A stretch of 62,702 bases of DNA from Pedobacter ureilyticus (GTDB lineage Bacteria > Bacteroidota > Bacteroidia > Sphingobacteriales > Sphingobacteriaceae): positions 1 through 62,702 of the forward strand of contig NZ_SSHJ01000024.1 of assembly GCF_005925345.1 (NCBI RefSeq). The letters run 5' to 3'. Position 1 is the stretch's first letter; the number at the start of each line of letters is the position of its first letter. This document shows, piece by piece, positions 1-7,810 of this stretch. The notes under the pieces were generated by a model. That model saw only the letters and a list, made by a program, of their open reading frames with translations, was not told where the DNA came from and ran no database searches. The position numbers and the translations under genes are program-made.

Positions 1-2
1 TA

Positions 3-143
3 AAAATGAAGGGAATTGTAGCCGTACAGAGAAAATTATTAGAATTGATTTACATCATCTATAAAAACGACACCATTTATGATGCAGAATTTGAAAAAAA
101 GAAGAGAGAAAAGCAAATATTGCCTATCCCCCTTAGAAGCTAG
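3..143 (+). pseudogene. C-terminal remnant of an IS110-family transposase (cut by window edge)
   Basis: The frame is open from the first base of the window and ends at TAG 141-143. It encodes about 46 residues. The stretch AVQRKLLELIYIIYKND followed by a charged tail matches what I know of the extreme C-terminus of IS110/IS116/IS902 transposases, where AVQRKLL-LIY is conserved. Only the tail is in the window, so I cannot tell whether the element is intact upstream. It points toward dnaJ, whose 3' end lies 87 bp away. No terminal inverted repeat is visible, as expected for IS110. The family call rests on one short motif. Confidence 0.6.
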
Positions 144-230
144 CTCTTGGCTGCTTTGAAAAACAAATGTAGAAAAAATTGATATTTTAATTGGATCTTA
201 ACACAGAATCTCACGTTATTTAGCATCCTA

Positions 231-1394
231 TCATTCGAAGTATTCTTTCATTTTGTCGAAGAAACTTTTGTCGTTTTTACCAGGTTGCGGTTTAAAGTTT
301 GGAGATTCTCTTAATTTTTCGAGCAATGCCCTTTCTTCGCTGTTTAAAGCTTTAGGTGTCCAAATGTTTACGTGTATAATTTGATCGCCCCTGTGATAAG
401 AATTTACTTCTGGAATACCTTTTCCTTTTAAGCGAAGCAGTTTTCCGCTCTGCGTACCCGGCTCAATTTTTATTTTTGCTTTACCATCAATAGTTGGTAC
501 TTCTACACTTGCACCTAAAGCAGCATCAGGAATGCTCACGTGCAAATCGTAAACTACGTTATTTCCTTCTCTTTTCAGCGTTTCGTGCGGAGTTTCTTCC
601 ACTAAGATGATTAAATCTCCTGGTACACCACCATTTGGTGCTGCATTACCCTTTCCGGCCATACTTAGTTGCATGCCTTCGCTCACACCCGCAGGAATAT
701 TAATGGTAATGGTTTCTTCGCCACGAACAGTTCCGTCGCCATGGCAAACGTTACATTTGGCAGTAATTTGTTGTCCGCTACCATGACAAGTAGGGCAGGT
801 AGCTGTAGTTTGCATCTGTCCTAAAATGGTATTGGTAACTCTACGTACCGAACCAGCGCCACCACAAGTGCTACAGGTACTTACCGATGATTTGTCTTTT
901 GCGCCAGTACCATCGCAGGTTTTACAGCTCACTTGCTTATTAACCTTTATTTTCTTTTCGGCACCATTGGCAATTTCCTCTAAGGTTAATTTTACTTTGA
1001 TACGTAAATTCGATCCCTTGGCCACTCTGCGGCCACCTCTTTGTTGTCCACCGCCAAAGAAACTATCAAAAGGGCTACCACCGCCACCGCCAAAAATATC
1101 TCCAAACTGGCTGAAGATATCTTCCATGTTCATGCCGCCGCCGCCATAGCCACCACCGCCGGCTGCGCCGCCAACTCCGGCATGTCCAAACTGGTCGTAA
1201 CGTTGTTTTTTTTCTGGGCTACTTAATACTTCATAAGCCTCGGCGGCTTCCTTAAATTTATCTTCTGCAGATTTATCATCAGGGTTTTTATCGGGATGAT
1301 ATTTAATAGCTAACTTACGGTAAGCTTTCTTAATTTCTTCAGCCGATGCACCCTTAGCAACTCCAAGTACGTCGTAATAATCTCTTTTGCTCAT
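231..1394 (-). CDS. dnaJ: Chaperone DnaJ (Hsp40)
   Basis: This is the Hsp40 co-chaperone that delivers unfolded protein to DnaK and stimulates its ATPase in the cytoplasm. At 387 residues it has full type-I length. The order is a J domain (residues 4-70, HPD at 33-35), a Gly/Phe-rich linker (about 70-120), the zinc domain with four CxxCxGxG-type repeats (Cys pairs at 157/160, 174/177, 200/203 and 214/217), then the C-terminal peptide-binding domains. It lies 121 bp downstream of grpE on the same strand, and the two are probably cotranscribed. The gap between them holds an imperfect direct repeat. dnaK is not in the window. No terminator is obvious before the transposase remnant. Confidence 0.97.
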   Translation of the reverse strand: MSKRDYYDVLGVAKGASAEEIKKAYRKLAIKYHPDKNPDDKSAEDKFKEAAEAYEVLSSPEKKQRYDQFGHAGVGGAAGGGGYGGGGMNMEDIFSQFGDIFGGGGGSPFDSFFGGGQQRGGRRVAKGSNLRIKVKLTLEEIANGAEKKIKVNKQVSCKTCDGTGAKDKSSVSTCSTCGGAGSVRRVTNTILGQMQTTATCPTCHGSGQQITAKCNVCHGDGTVRGEETITINIPAGVSEGMQLSMAGKGNAAPNGGVPGDLIILVEETPHETLKREGNNVVYDLHVSIPDAALGASVEVPTIDGKAKIKIEPGTQSGKLLRLKGKGIPEVNSYHRGDQIIHVNIWTPKALNSEERALLEKLRESPNFKPQPGKNDKSFFDKMKEYFE

Positions 1395-1405
1395 CTTTTT
1401 AATGT

Positions 1406-1516
1406 GATAATTAGTGAATTAGCCAATTAGCTGATTTTCACATCATCAATTTATTATCTATTTAATTTGATAGTTAATGAATTAGCTTATTAGCTAATCA
1501 TCACATCATCAAATTT
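1406..1516. repeat. Imperfect ~47-bp direct repeat between grpE and dnaJ
   Basis: Two copies (about 1406-1452 and 1469-1516) share the frame GATA-TTA-TGAATTAGC, then ATTAGCT, then CACATCATCAA-TTT. They are separated by about 16 bp of AT-rich DNA, and the second copy touches the grpE stop codon. Each copy contains nested TTAGCTAA-type palindromic words. It looks like a duplicated intergenic element, and its function is unknown. Confidence 0.6.
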
Positions 1517-2118
1517 TATGCTCCCACTACCACTTTTGCAAAACGCACTACTTTGTCGTTAAGCATATAACCTTTTTCTAACTGATCAATTACCTTACCT
1601 TTTTGCTCTTCTGTTGGCGAAGGAATTTGAGTTATTGCTTCATGTAAATCGGTGTCAAAAGGTGTGTTTAAGCTTTCAATTTCTTTTAATCCTTTTTGGC
1701 TTAAGATGCTTTTTAACTTAGTTTGTACTAGCTCAATGCCTTCGCGAACCGGTGCCACTTCTGTAGATTTTTCGGTAGCTTTAATAGCTCTTTCAAAATC
1801 ATCTAAAACAGGCAAAAGAGAAATAACAATATCTTTACCAGCTGTTTGCAGAAGTTCTACACGTTCTTTTTGTGTACGACGTTTAAAGTTGTCGAACTCG
1901 GCAAAAAGACGCAGATACTTATCGTTTAGCTCTGCAACTTGTTGTTGTAATTTTTCTTCTACAGATAATTCAACTACTGGCTCGCTAGCTGCCGTTTCAT
2001 TTTGCTCTGCTGCTGTATTTTCAACGCTTTCGTTGGCGTTTTCATTTATGCTTTCTGCTGCTTCAGCTGTATTGTTTTCAACCACTGGTTCTTCTTCTTT
2101 CTTCTTCTTATTAAACAT
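1516..2118 (-). CDS. grpE: Nucleotide exchange factor GrpE
   Basis: This is the nucleotide exchange factor for DnaK, acting as a homodimer in the cytoplasm. It has 200 residues. The first ~60 are an acidic, low-complexity tail after a KKKKEEE start, typical of Bacteroidota GrpE. A long coiled coil follows (about 58-110, including EFDNFKRRTQKER), then the C-terminal beta domain with VLDDFERAI, LHEAITQIPS and GYMLNDKVVRFAKVVV, which are GrpE signatures. It is upstream of dnaJ in the same orientation, which supports a heat-shock operon. A hairpin terminator at 2182-2237 separates it from the ftsE-like unit. I see no HrcA-type CIRCE element upstream. Confidence 0.96.
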   Translation of the reverse strand: MFNKKKKEEEPVVENNTAEAAESINENANESVENTAAEQNETAASEPVVELSVEEKLQQQVAELNDKYLRLFAEFDNFKRRTQKERVELLQTAGKDIVISLLPVLDDFERAIKATEKSTEVAPVREGIELVQTKLKSILSQKGLKEIESLNTPFDTDLHEAITQIPSPTEEQKGKVIDQLEKGYMLNDKVVRFAKVVVGA

Positions 2119-2181
2119 GTGTACTCGTGTTTTTTACTAAGGGATTTCTCTGATATGGCTTAACAAAAGTTTTGCCAGCCT

Positions 2182-2237
2182 AAAAAAAACAGCCATGCTG
2201 TCAGTTTTATCTAGCGTTAAACTAACAGAATGGCTGT
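2182..2237 (-). terminator. Rho-independent terminator of the ftsE-like unit
   Basis: Arms 2189-2207 and 2219-2237 pair at 17 of 19 positions around an 11-nt loop. Read on the minus strand, the stem is followed directly by eight U (A-run at 2182-2189). It lies about 50 bp after the ftsE-like stop and upstream of grpE, so it insulates the two minus-strand units. Confidence 0.85.
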
Positions 2238-2289
2238 AAACTAAAATTTTGTCAGAATAGGTGTCTATCGTTTGTTAACTTTAGCTCAT

Positions 2290-2970
2290 TTAAGCTATTT
2301 GAACGTCTTCGTGTACCAATCCGTTTTCGCACTTAATGATACGTGAGGGGAAAGTGCGGATGATATGATAATCGTGGGTTGCCATTAAAACAGCAGTTCC
2401 ATTTTGGCTAATCTGCTTTAACAGCAGTACAATTTCTTCTGAAGTTTCTGGGTCTAAGTTGCCGGTTGGCTCATCGGCCAGTATAATCTCTGGATTGTTG
2501 AGCAAAGCTCTGGCAATTACAATGCGTTGTTGCTCGCCACCAGACATTTCGTGCGGCATTTTTTTAATTTTAGAGCGCAACCCAACTTTTTCCAATACAT
2601 CCTTAATTCGTTCAGAAATCAGGTTTTTGTCTTTCCAGCCGGTAGCCTTTAACACAAATTCAAGGTTTTGCTCAATAGTTCTATCGCTCAGCAACTGAAA
2701 ATCTTGAAAAACAATTCCCAATTTTCTTCTCAAGAATGGAACATCTTTTTCTTTAAGGTTTTTTAAATCGAAATTAGCTACGCTTCCTTCGCCATTGCCA
2801 ATATGTAAGTCGCCGTAAATGATTTTTAATAAACTACTTTTTCCTGAACCCGTTGCGCCAATTAAAAACACAAATTCGCCTTTAGTCACATCAAGTTTTA
2901 CGTTAGATAGCACTAAGTGTTTCTGCTGAAAAACATCAACATTGTTTAGGGTTATTACGTTTTCTGCCAT
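2290..2970 (-). CDS. ftsE: ABC transporter ATP-binding protein, FtsE-like
   Basis: This is a cytoplasmic ABC ATPase of 226 residues. Walker A is GATGSGKSS at 38-46, the Q-loop VFQDFQLL is near 88-94, the signature MSGGEQQR is at 142-149 and Walker B IILADEPTG at 162-170, followed by the H-loop MATHDYHI. The extended sequence (GATGSGKSSLLK, ADEPTGNLDPETS) is that of the FtsE/LolD group, and Bacteroidota copies are usually annotated FtsE. FtsE with FtsX regulates cell-wall hydrolases at division. No ftsX is adjacent. Instead a 67-residue protein is encoded 1 nt upstream, so the partner assignment is an inference. A LolD-like or other export role remains possible. Confidence 0.75.
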   Translation of the reverse strand: MAENVITLNNVDVFQQKHLVLSNVKLDVTKGEFVFLIGATGSGKSSLLKIIYGDLHIGNGEGSVANFDLKNLKEKDVPFLRRKLGIVFQDFQLLSDRTIEQNLEFVLKATGWKDKNLISERIKDVLEKVGLRSKIKKMPHEMSGGEQQRIVIARALLNNPEIILADEPTGNLDPETSEEIVLLLKQISQNGTAVLMATHDYHIIRTFPSRIIKCENGLVHEDVQIA

Positions 2971-2971
2971 G

Positions 2972-3175
2972 TTAAATATCTAGTTTAGTTACCTGTCCAA
3001 AAGGCAACTCATTAATAAAACTCATTATTTTTTCCTGTTTGTCCCCAAAACCCAATTTCTCTAAAGATTTATCAGGTCTATCCACTCTGAAATAAGCTAG
3101 CAAAGTAAATTTCTCGTCTCTTAGTTGTACGTAATCTGGTATTTTTGCTATGCCTTTGACTTTGATGATATACAT
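2972..3175 (-). CDS. Small conserved-looking protein upstream of ftsE
   Basis: This 67-residue protein has no signal peptide or membrane segment. It begins MYIIKVKGIAKIPDYVQLRD and contains a charged centre and a C-terminal INELPFGQVTKLDI. I do not recognise a named family. Its stop is 1 nt from the ftsE-like start, so the two are almost certainly cotranscribed and probably translationally linked, which argues that it is real. Its ATG is only 15 bp from a 14-copy heptanucleotide array that occupies the promoter region. Function unknown. A small cytoplasmic beta-rich partner or regulator of the ATPase is a guess. Confidence 0.65.
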   Translation of the reverse strand: MYIIKVKGIAKIPDYVQLRDEKFTLLAYFRVDRPDKSLEKLGFGDKQEKIMSFINELPFGQVTKLDI

Positions 3176-3190
3176 TGTTTCAAAAGTTAA

Positions 3191-3287
<97 letters not shown>

Positions 3288-3397
3288 TTCCAAATTGGGC
3301 AGGCAAGTTAGCTATAACTTTGCAACATTTCAACTTTATAACATTTCAACTTTGCAATCTTTCAACAAAAAAAACAATCTGTCAATTGAACAATTTC

Positions 3398-3459
3398 CCC
3401 TAATCCCTAATCCCTAATCCCTAATCCCTAATCCCTAATCCCTAATCCCTAATCCCTAA
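3398..3459. repeat. Second heptanucleotide array (CCCTAAT)x8.9 = (ATTAGGG)n on the minus strand
   Basis: Eight exact copies of CCCTAAT (3398-3453) are followed by CCCTAA. On the minus strand it reads as a telomere-like TTAGGGA repeat. It overlaps the 3' end of the acyl-CoA reductase gene and supplies its last codons (Arg, Asp) and stop. It is unrelated in sequence to the array 110 bp away, although both have a 7-bp period. Confidence 0.97.
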
Positions 3460-4471
3460 ATCCATTCAAAAACGCAATAGTATCCACATTATCTGCGTAA
3501 TCCCAAAGTTTAGGGTGTTGGCTTTGCCCAAATGGGAGTGTTTGCAAATCTTCGCTAAGTATGTTACTCACTATACACTGAATTTGCTCATGCTGTTTTT
3601 TTAACCGTTCTATCACTTCGTTTACATTTTCGTAAGTTTCGTAATATAGTACAGCCAAAGGCGAAGATAGGCCTTCATCTTCCTTTAGAAGCAGAAAGCC
3701 ATTGTCATAGTGCTTTTGCTGATTTACCAAATAAATCGATTTGTTGTAATCGTAGTTGTTGTTGTATTTAAAGTGGTTAATGATGTCTTGATATTGTTCT
3801 ATGGGTTCAAAAAAGTTTTTGATTTCGTAACCTTTCGGAATAAAGATTTTTGAAACGCTACGGCAGCCCATGCCAAAGTAATCTAGAATGTCGTGGCCTA
3901 GTACGGCTATTTCTGTTGGGGTTTCATCGCCAGTTAGCACAGCTACACTATTTCGGTTTTTTCTAATAATGTGAGGCACTTTTCCGAAATAATACTCAAA
4001 ATATCTAGAAGTATTATTGCTGCCAGTAGCAATAACCGCATCAAAATCTTTTAATTGCTCGGCATAAATGATGTGCGTTTTTAGTTCTGGTAAAGTTTCG
4101 CAAAGCTGGTTTAAAACAAAAGGTAGGAGTTTGTTATCTGATGAGGACAGTTTAATTTGGGCGATATTTCCGGTAGCCAAAACACACATCACATCGTGAA
4201 AACCAACCAAAGGGATATTTCCTGCTAAAATTAAACCGACCTTTTTTGGTGTTGCCGTTACTTCAATGTGCTCAAACCAGCGTTCTAGATCGGCGTCGTT
4301 TAACATCTCTGCCAATGCTTTTATCGATCTGTTTACTTCTTCTTCGGTAAACCAAGCATTGGCATTTTTTGCCGAAAAAATGGCCGAGCTAAGCGCTTGG
4401 TTTGGCTGGCTAAGAAAATTACCAAGCTGTTTAAGGGCAAAAATTAACTGTTCTTTACGAATTGAAGACAT
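3449..4471 (-). CDS. Acyl-CoA reductase, LuxC family
   Basis: This is a predicted NADPH-dependent acyl-CoA reductase (LuxC fold, aldehyde-dehydrogenase superfamily) that would convert acyl-CoA to an aldehyde in the cytoplasm. It has 340 residues, shorter than LuxC of luminous bacteria (about 480) but usual for Bacteroidota members. The nucleotide-site motif VGLILAGNIPLVGFHD is at about 78-93, VIATGSNNTSRYF at 146-158, and the likely catalytic Cys203 lies in FGMGCRSVSK. No luxD or luxE genes are present, so bioluminescence is not implied. It is divergent from a ferredoxin, an arrangement I recall from other Bacteroidota. Its final two sense codons and stop come from the tandem array. Confidence 0.8.
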   Translation of the reverse strand: MSSIRKEQLIFALKQLGNFLSQPNQALSSAIFSAKNANAWFTEEEVNRSIKALAEMLNDADLERWFEHIEVTATPKKVGLILAGNIPLVGFHDVMCVLATGNIAQIKLSSSDNKLLPFVLNQLCETLPELKTHIIYAEQLKDFDAVIATGSNNTSRYFEYYFGKVPHIIRKNRNSVAVLTGDETPTEIAVLGHDILDYFGMGCRSVSKIFIPKGYEIKNFFEPIEQYQDIINHFKYNNNYDYNKSIYLVNQQKHYDNGFLLLKEDEGLSSPLAVLYYETYENVNEVIERLKKQHEQIQCIVSNILSEDLQTLPFGQSQHPKLWDYADNVDTIAFLNGFRD

Positions 4472-4501
4472 ATTTAGAACTATTATAAATGGATTATGTA
4501 T

Positions 4502-4522
4502 TATATTTGCGACGCAAAGGTA
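4502..4522. promoter_or_regulatory. Two facing -7 promoter boxes (ferredoxin + / acyl-CoA reductase -)
   Basis: The plus strand carries TATATTTGC at 4502-4510. The minus strand carries TACCTTTGC, which is the complement of 4514-4522. Both fit the Bacteroidota -7 consensus TAnnTTTG. Only 3 bp separate them and they point toward each other, giving the palindrome TTTGC-GAC-GCAAA. Predicted start sites would overlap by about 10 bp. A clear -33 TTTG is not visible for either one. Confidence 0.5.
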
Positions 4523-4550
4523 AACTTCGCATTTAGATTTAGACGAAAAG

Positions 4551-4901
4551 ATGGCAATTAAAATAACAGACGAATGTATAAACTGTGGGGCATGTGAGCC
4601 AGAATGCCCTAATAATGCAATTTATGATGCAGGTACAGCTTGGAGATTTTCTGACGGTACTAATTTAGATGGCATCATTGATTTTGGTGGCTCTCAAATT
4701 GATGCAGGCGCTGCTCAAGATGCAGTTTCTGATGAAGTATATTATATTGTTTCTGACAAATGTACCGAGTGTAAAGGCTTTCATGATGAGCCTCAATGTG
4801 CTGCCGTTTGCCCGGTTGACTGTTGTGTAGACGATGAGGATATCCGTGAAACGGAAGAAGAATTATTGGCTAAAAAAGCTTGGTTGCACCAAGAAAACTA
4901 A
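4551..4901 (+). CDS. 2[4Fe-4S] ferredoxin
   Basis: This is a small soluble electron carrier of 116 residues. The first cluster motif is Cys9-x2-Cys12-x2-Cys15-x3-Cys19-Pro. The second is the Alvin-type arrangement Cys71-x2-Cys74-x8-Cys83-x3-Cys87-Pro. A roughly 50-residue insertion between the clusters and an acidic helical tail (DDEDIRETEEELLAKK) resemble the Bacteroidota 4Fe-4S dicluster ferredoxin family. It is divergent from the acyl-CoA reductase, sharing a promoter region, and ends at a very clear terminator. The redox partner is unknown, and I cannot tell whether it feeds the neighbouring reductase. Confidence 0.93.
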   Translation: MAIKITDECINCGACEPECPNNAIYDAGTAWRFSDGTNLDGIIDFGGSQIDAGAAQDAVSDEVYYIVSDKCTECKGFHDEPQCAAVCPVDCCVDDEDIRETEEELLAKKAWLHQEN

Positions 4902-4933
4902 GTTAAAAATATCCGTTAGGGTAATAAGATATG

Positions 4934-4965
4934 GGAGATGCAAAATTTGTATCTCCTTTTTTTTT
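4934..4965 (+). terminator. Rho-independent terminator of the ferredoxin gene
   Basis: GGAGATGCAAA (4934-4944) pairs with TTTGTATCTCC (4946-4956), with one mismatch and a very tight loop. In practice this is an 8-9 bp stem with a short A/T loop. A run of nine T follows. It lies 33 bp after the ferredoxin stop. Confidence 0.88.
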
Positions 4966-5017
4966 ATTCAATACCTATTCGTTTAATAAAACCAATAAGT
5001 TGAGCGAAGATGTTTTT

Positions 5018-7528
5018 CTATTTGAAATCCTCTCTAAAGAGAAGTGGCGAAACTTGCTGTTGTTTGAAATATTTCATTTTCAAGTACAGGCAGTTGTTTC
5101 TTTTTTCTTTATTGCCTGTAAGTTCATAAAGTTCATCTAAAAGGTCATACAACGCAATTTCGATAAGCTTCAATTTGTTCCGTTGAAATAATTCTAAGCT
5201 TTTTTCGGCGTAAATTATAGCCCGATTGTAATTGCTTTTTTTAAGATTTCGATAAGCTTTAGATAGTAGATAAAGACTTTTAGAAAACTGCGTACTATTG
5301 TGAGCTGTTTTTAGATGTAGTTTTGATTTTATTTTCGATGATATGTTGTTGTTTTCAGTTTCTTTTTTAAAATCTGTAAAGTTAATTACAGATAGGAAGT
5401 AAGCTGAAAAAGTGCTTTCATTCATTAAAAAATCTGTTAGGTAAGTAGAAATGGCATTTATAGTTCTTGGGATTTCCTTAGCCTGATGTATACTTTGATG
5501 TATCATTATCAGTGCTAGATTTAACATATCCAAATCATTAAGAATGTAATTTTTTACCGTATTAAAATTAAGTTTTAACTGTTTAAATTCTTCTATCTTT
5601 AATAACAGGTCTTCGTCGCTACCTCTATTACCTAACAGATGTTGATAAATATCATTTAATAAACGTAATGTAGGGAATGCTAAATTAGAAGTGTTAAAGT
5701 TAAGTTTTTCTATTTCGGCGATATTTTTAATTAACTCGTTAGGTTGAAGAGATAGCGAATTATAAATTGCAAGAATAGTTAGGTAGCGAAATGTCTGACT
5801 ACGTTTTGCTGGTACTTCTATTAAGGATGATATGGTTTCTATATAATGGGAATCGATAAAATCTAAGGGAGCAAGTTGGTTATAAACTACCTTATGTATC
5901 TTTTCAAAAGGAAAATGATAGGCAAGTTGTTTGCTATGATTTGAGTAGTTAAGGTATTCGGTTATAAAATGGATCAACGATTTTTTCTCATAATTACTCA
6001 ATGATAAAGATAGCAGCGCTTGTAGGGCAACTTCGTCTCCTTTCATAGTTGCAAATTTAGCCGACCATTGTAACAATTGAAACCTGCTCGTATTGCTGGT
6101 GTATTGTTTATAAATTTGCTCAAAAAAATGGTTATCCATTTTTTTGTTTGCACGATGGTAAAGGTCTAAAAATAAAAAATATTCGAATACATGAGGTTGA
6201 ACAAATCTTACATGTTCTTCAGTAAAACCATCATCTTCTTCTTTTTTTTCTTCCATTAAGATGCCATCGGCTAACAACTCCTTGTAGGCGTTTTTGAAGG
6301 TAGCTAAGTCATGAAGTACGGCTGATTTAGGCGCAGATTTTTGCCCTCTTATTAAAGAGCTTAGTTTTTTGCAAAATGCAACTTTCTCTGTAGCATAAGT
6401 GCTTTCGAATACCTTTTGTACAATAAAGCGATCAATGATTTCATAGAAAATTAAATCTGAAGTGGTGTCGAAATGCGGAAACTCACCTTTTAAAAGATAA
6501 TACCATTGGATGTAAGAAGGATATTTTAATTGTGATTTCACTTCTGTAGTGAGGCAATTGGTTTTTTGTGGATCAATTTTCAACAATATTTCATCAATCT
6601 CCTCCAAGGCCAGCGGTGGTATATTGGATTGGTCTTTAATATCAAAACAAATTCCTGGAAACCATCTACCCAATACAAATGACATACCTCTGATGCGATC
6701 AAAAAATCTATTCCACATATTAGATCTCATGGCGAACATCAATTTTACGCCTGTAGAATCGCCAATAGTACAAATGAGGTTAATTAGTTTATCAAACATC
6801 GCTACCTTAACATCGTTGTGTGCGGTAATTTCAGAAAAACCATCTATGATAATGATAAACTTTGATCCCTTTTGTTGATGATGCTGGGTAAAAAAAGCAA
6901 CGAGGTCGGTTCGTACATCTAGTCCGATTTTTGCTTTAATTCGTTCTTCTACTGTAGTATAATTTATTTGGTCTTCAAAAATTTCGCGAGCAGTTAAAAA
7001 TAATAAAGTGTCATTTTTTTTGCTGTTTTCTTCTGTGGCTAAATGTCGTTCTACCAAATGGTTTAAAATGATGGTTTTACCACAGCCTGCCCTCGAAATA
7101 ATAGCCATGAAGCTGTAATTACTCTCGTAAAAGTGATCGAAATCTATTTGAGGGAAAATTCTAGGCATAGTTAATTGATAGGGAATTCCACATCGCTGCC
7201 TTATATTGGATAAAGTTTTCTTCGTGATTTGTAGACAATGAAGATGTATCTGGTTTAGATCCGGTTCATTGGATAGTATATTTTTTCCAAGTTCTGTTTC
7301 TACCTCATCAATATACTCAAGAAGTGCATTGATAGTATATCTTGAGAAATTATTCTTTGTTTCGGCGAACCCAAAAAGACGTTTGATTGTGGTTTCGCTT
7401 ATCGTTTTGTTTGTTTTTTTGCTGATACTTAGAGAAATGTGCTTACAATCGGAAGGGCTTATCGAGCTTAGTTTTGATTTTTGTAAAATAATCCTTTTTA
7501 TTCTATCTATAACAAGAATTTGATTCAT
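5018..7528 (-). CDS. STAND/NACHT-like P-loop NTPase with N-terminal HTH-like domain and C-terminal helical repeats
   Basis: This 836-residue cytoplasmic protein has no signal peptide. Residues 1-90 hold a small helical domain with SISKKTNKTISETTIKRLFGF, a pattern I associate with Bacteroidota HTH-like fronts of signalling NTPases. The NTPase core has Walker A ISRAGCGKT (144-152) and Walker B FIIIIDGFSE (224-233), a NACHT-type hhhhDGxxE. KLMFAMRSN follows as sensor 1. A winged-helix-like region (about 330-450) and a long all-helical C-terminus end in a TPR-like unit near 740-800. STAND proteins are ligand-triggered switches used in transcription control and antiphage defence. It is alone on its strand and divergent from the giant T9SS protein. 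Its role is not evident from the sequence. Confidence 0.72.
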   Translation of the reverse strand: MNQILVIDRIKRIILQKSKLSSISPSDCKHISLSISKKTNKTISETTIKRLFGFAETKNNFSRYTINALLEYIDEVETELGKNILSNEPDLNQIHLHCLQITKKTLSNIRQRCGIPYQLTMPRIFPQIDFDHFYESNYSFMAIISRAGCGKTIILNHLVERHLATEENSKKNDTLLFLTAREIFEDQINYTTVEERIKAKIGLDVRTDLVAFFTQHHQQKGSKFIIIIDGFSEITAHNDVKVAMFDKLINLICTIGDSTGVKLMFAMRSNMWNRFFDRIRGMSFVLGRWFPGICFDIKDQSNIPPLALEEIDEILLKIDPQKTNCLTTEVKSQLKYPSYIQWYYLLKGEFPHFDTTSDLIFYEIIDRFIVQKVFESTYATEKVAFCKKLSSLIRGQKSAPKSAVLHDLATFKNAYKELLADGILMEEKKEEDDGFTEEHVRFVQPHVFEYFLFLDLYHRANKKMDNHFFEQIYKQYTSNTSRFQLLQWSAKFATMKGDEVALQALLSLSLSNYEKKSLIHFITEYLNYSNHSKQLAYHFPFEKIHKVVYNQLAPLDFIDSHYIETISSLIEVPAKRSQTFRYLTILAIYNSLSLQPNELIKNIAEIEKLNFNTSNLAFPTLRLLNDIYQHLLGNRGSDEDLLLKIEEFKQLKLNFNTVKNYILNDLDMLNLALIMIHQSIHQAKEIPRTINAISTYLTDFLMNESTFSAYFLSVINFTDFKKETENNNISSKIKSKLHLKTAHNSTQFSKSLYLLSKAYRNLKKSNYNRAIIYAEKSLELFQRNKLKLIEIALYDLLDELYELTGNKEKRNNCLYLKMKYFKQQQVSPLLFREDFK

Positions 7529-7598
7529 AGTGAGAGTTATAATTTTTGTTAGCGTGTTTTCTAAGTTAACTAAAAAGTATGCTTTTTAATAGTGTTTG

Positions 7599-7614
7599 TA
7601 GCAAATTTTTGCTA
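7599..7614. promoter_or_regulatory. Perfect 7-bp inverted repeat in the STAND/giant-gene divergent gap (possible operator)
   Basis: TAGCAAA (7599-7605) and TTTGCTA (7608-7614) are separated by 2 bp. The palindrome is 70 bp upstream of the STAND gene start and about 200 bp upstream of the giant gene, inside a 282-bp gap otherwise AT-rich and without a clear promoter. It could bind a dimeric regulator. The short length means chance cannot be excluded. Confidence 0.3.
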
Positions 7615-7810
7615 TTTGGGCAACAATTGGGTATTTATACCTAGTTCATATCAGTGTGTAACTTATCAATTAAAAAATATGTTTTAATATCACTAAAACG
7701 AATAAAATTGAATAAAGCGTTTCAGCAGGGCTTATAAGTTGGATAAATTGAACAGCGAAAACGCCTAATTGCATGGCTAATATTGTCTCAGATTAACAAA
7801 AGCCAAGCTT

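Noticed and set aside
826..1149. Plus-strand frame opposite dnaJ rich in Pro.
   Set aside because: Produced by the complement of the Gly-rich region of dnaJ.
3449..4901. A lux-type bioluminescence operon because of the LuxC-like gene.
   Set aside because: No luxA/B luciferase, luxD or luxE; LuxC-like reductases are common in non-luminous Bacteroidota.
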